Under the pieces are notes generated by a model. It was given only the letters and a program-made list of their open reading frames with translations. It made no database searches and had not been told where the DNA came from. The translations under genes were made by a program, and so were the position numbers. From the NCBI GenBank assembly GCA_949538625.1, contig CATISD010000145.1, forward strand, positions 1-37,187: a DNA stretch of 37,187 nt, in the 5' to 3' direction. This document shows positions 36,689 to 37,187 of the stretch, one piece after another; within the stretch, counting starts at the first letter, position 1; each line of letters opens with the position of its first letter. This DNA comes from Acidimicrobiales bacterium AG-410-I20 (GTDB lineage: Bacteria; Actinomycetota; Acidimicrobiia; Acidimicrobiales; MedAcidi-G1).

Positions 36689-37187
36689 GTGGCCGTAAAA
36701 CTTCGCCTCATGCGAATGGGAAAAAAGAAACAACCAACCTACCGAGTAGTAGCAGCTGATTCGCGAAAAGCGCGAAATGGTCGATTTATAGAAGTAGTAG
36801 GATTTTATGACCCTCGCCAAGACCCATCAGTAATTGAAATAGAAAATGAGAGAGCTGTTCACTGGCTTCAGCATGGCGCTCAGCCTTCAGAACGAGTCAA
36901 GAAATTACTTCAGATATCTGGAGCATGGGAAAGCTTCTCAGGTGAAGCATTTGTCCCTCCTCAACCTAGTGAGAAGAAAAAACAAAAAGCTGCTGAAGAG
37001 GTAGTTGAAGAGGCTGCTGAAGAGGTAGTTGAAGAGGCTGCTGAAGAGGCTGCTGAAGAGGCTGCTGAAGAGGCTGCTGAAGAGGCTGCTGAAGAGGTAG
37101 TTGAAGAGGTAGTTGAAGAGGCTGCTGAAGAGGTAGTTGAAGAGGTAGTTGAAGAGGCTGCTGAAGAGGTAGTTGAAGAGGCTGCTG
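36689..37187 (+). CDS. rpsP: 30S ribosomal protein S16 with long repetitive acidic C-terminal extension (3' end outside window)
   Basis: GTG start; VAVKLRLMRMGKKKQPTYRVVAADSRKARNGRFIEVVGFYDPRQDPSVIEIENERAVHWLQHGAQPSERVKKLLQISGAWESFSGEAFVPPQPSEKKKQKAAEEVVEEAAEEVVEE...; directly downstream of ffh; missing from the ORF track because no stop is reached. Confidence 0.95.
   Translation, partial: MAVKLRLMRMGKKKQPTYRVVAADSRKARNGRFIEVVGFYDPRQDPSVIEIENERAVHWLQHGAQPSERVKKLLQISGAWESFSGEAFVPPQPSEKKKQKAAEEVVEEAAEEVVEEAAEEAAEEAAEEAAEEAAEEVVEEVVEEAAEEVVEEVVEEAAEEVVEEAA
36989..37187 (+). repeat. In-frame 12-bp tandem repeat, two unit types (GCTGCTGAAGAG / GTAGTTGAAGAG), 16 full units plus a partial
   Basis: Direct reading with A = GCTGCTGAAGAG and V = GTAGTTGAAGAG: A V A V A A A A A V V A V V A V then partial GCTGCTG. 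Confidence 0.97.

Noticed and set aside
36989-37187. Possible CRISPR or noncoding iteron array
   Set aside because: Units are contiguous, 12 bp (a multiple of 3) and in frame with S16; a coding tandem repeat.
460-37187. Search for a defence island, prophage or mobile element
   Set aside because: All substantial ORFs have housekeeping or ordinary metabolic assignments; no transposase, integrase, toxin-antitoxin, restriction or Cas motifs were recognised.

Overview
Most of this window (~460-37187) reads as one continuous, gene-dense bacterial chromosome segment. Gene content and order point to a marine Acidimicrobiia-like actinobacterium; this is inferred from NucS, a SepIVA-like protein, GTP-PEPCK and the rpmF-plsX-acpP-rnc-fpg-smc / ftsY-ffh-rpsP order. 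I found no rRNA, tRNA, CRISPR array, transposase, integrase or phage module, and I do not see a clear undescribed multi-gene system. The strongest anomalies are: (1) the first ~341 bp look like a eukaryotic DDT-domain exon with a CAG/poly-Ser run and a possible splice donor, joined to the bacterial sequence through a low-complexity GGT/TGT tract, so probably a chimeric contig end; (2) an Fpg/MutM-like protein between rnc and smc that has lost the N-terminal catalytic proline, other active-site residues and the zinc finger; (3) rpsP (S16) with a perfect 12-bp, two-variant tandem repeat encoding an (AA/VV)EE acidic tail that runs off the window end; (4) a response regulator / histidine kinase / HtrA-like protease module, resembling MprAB-PepD, between smc and ftsY; (5) a short SepIVA-like coiled-coil protein in conserved synteny; (6) a UvrD-like helicase with two apparent HRDC domains. 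Three genes missing from the supplied ORF track were found by reading: a 58-aa zinc-ribbon protein, rpmF, and rpsP, which has no stop in the window. All family assignments are by eye from motifs; no searches were run.
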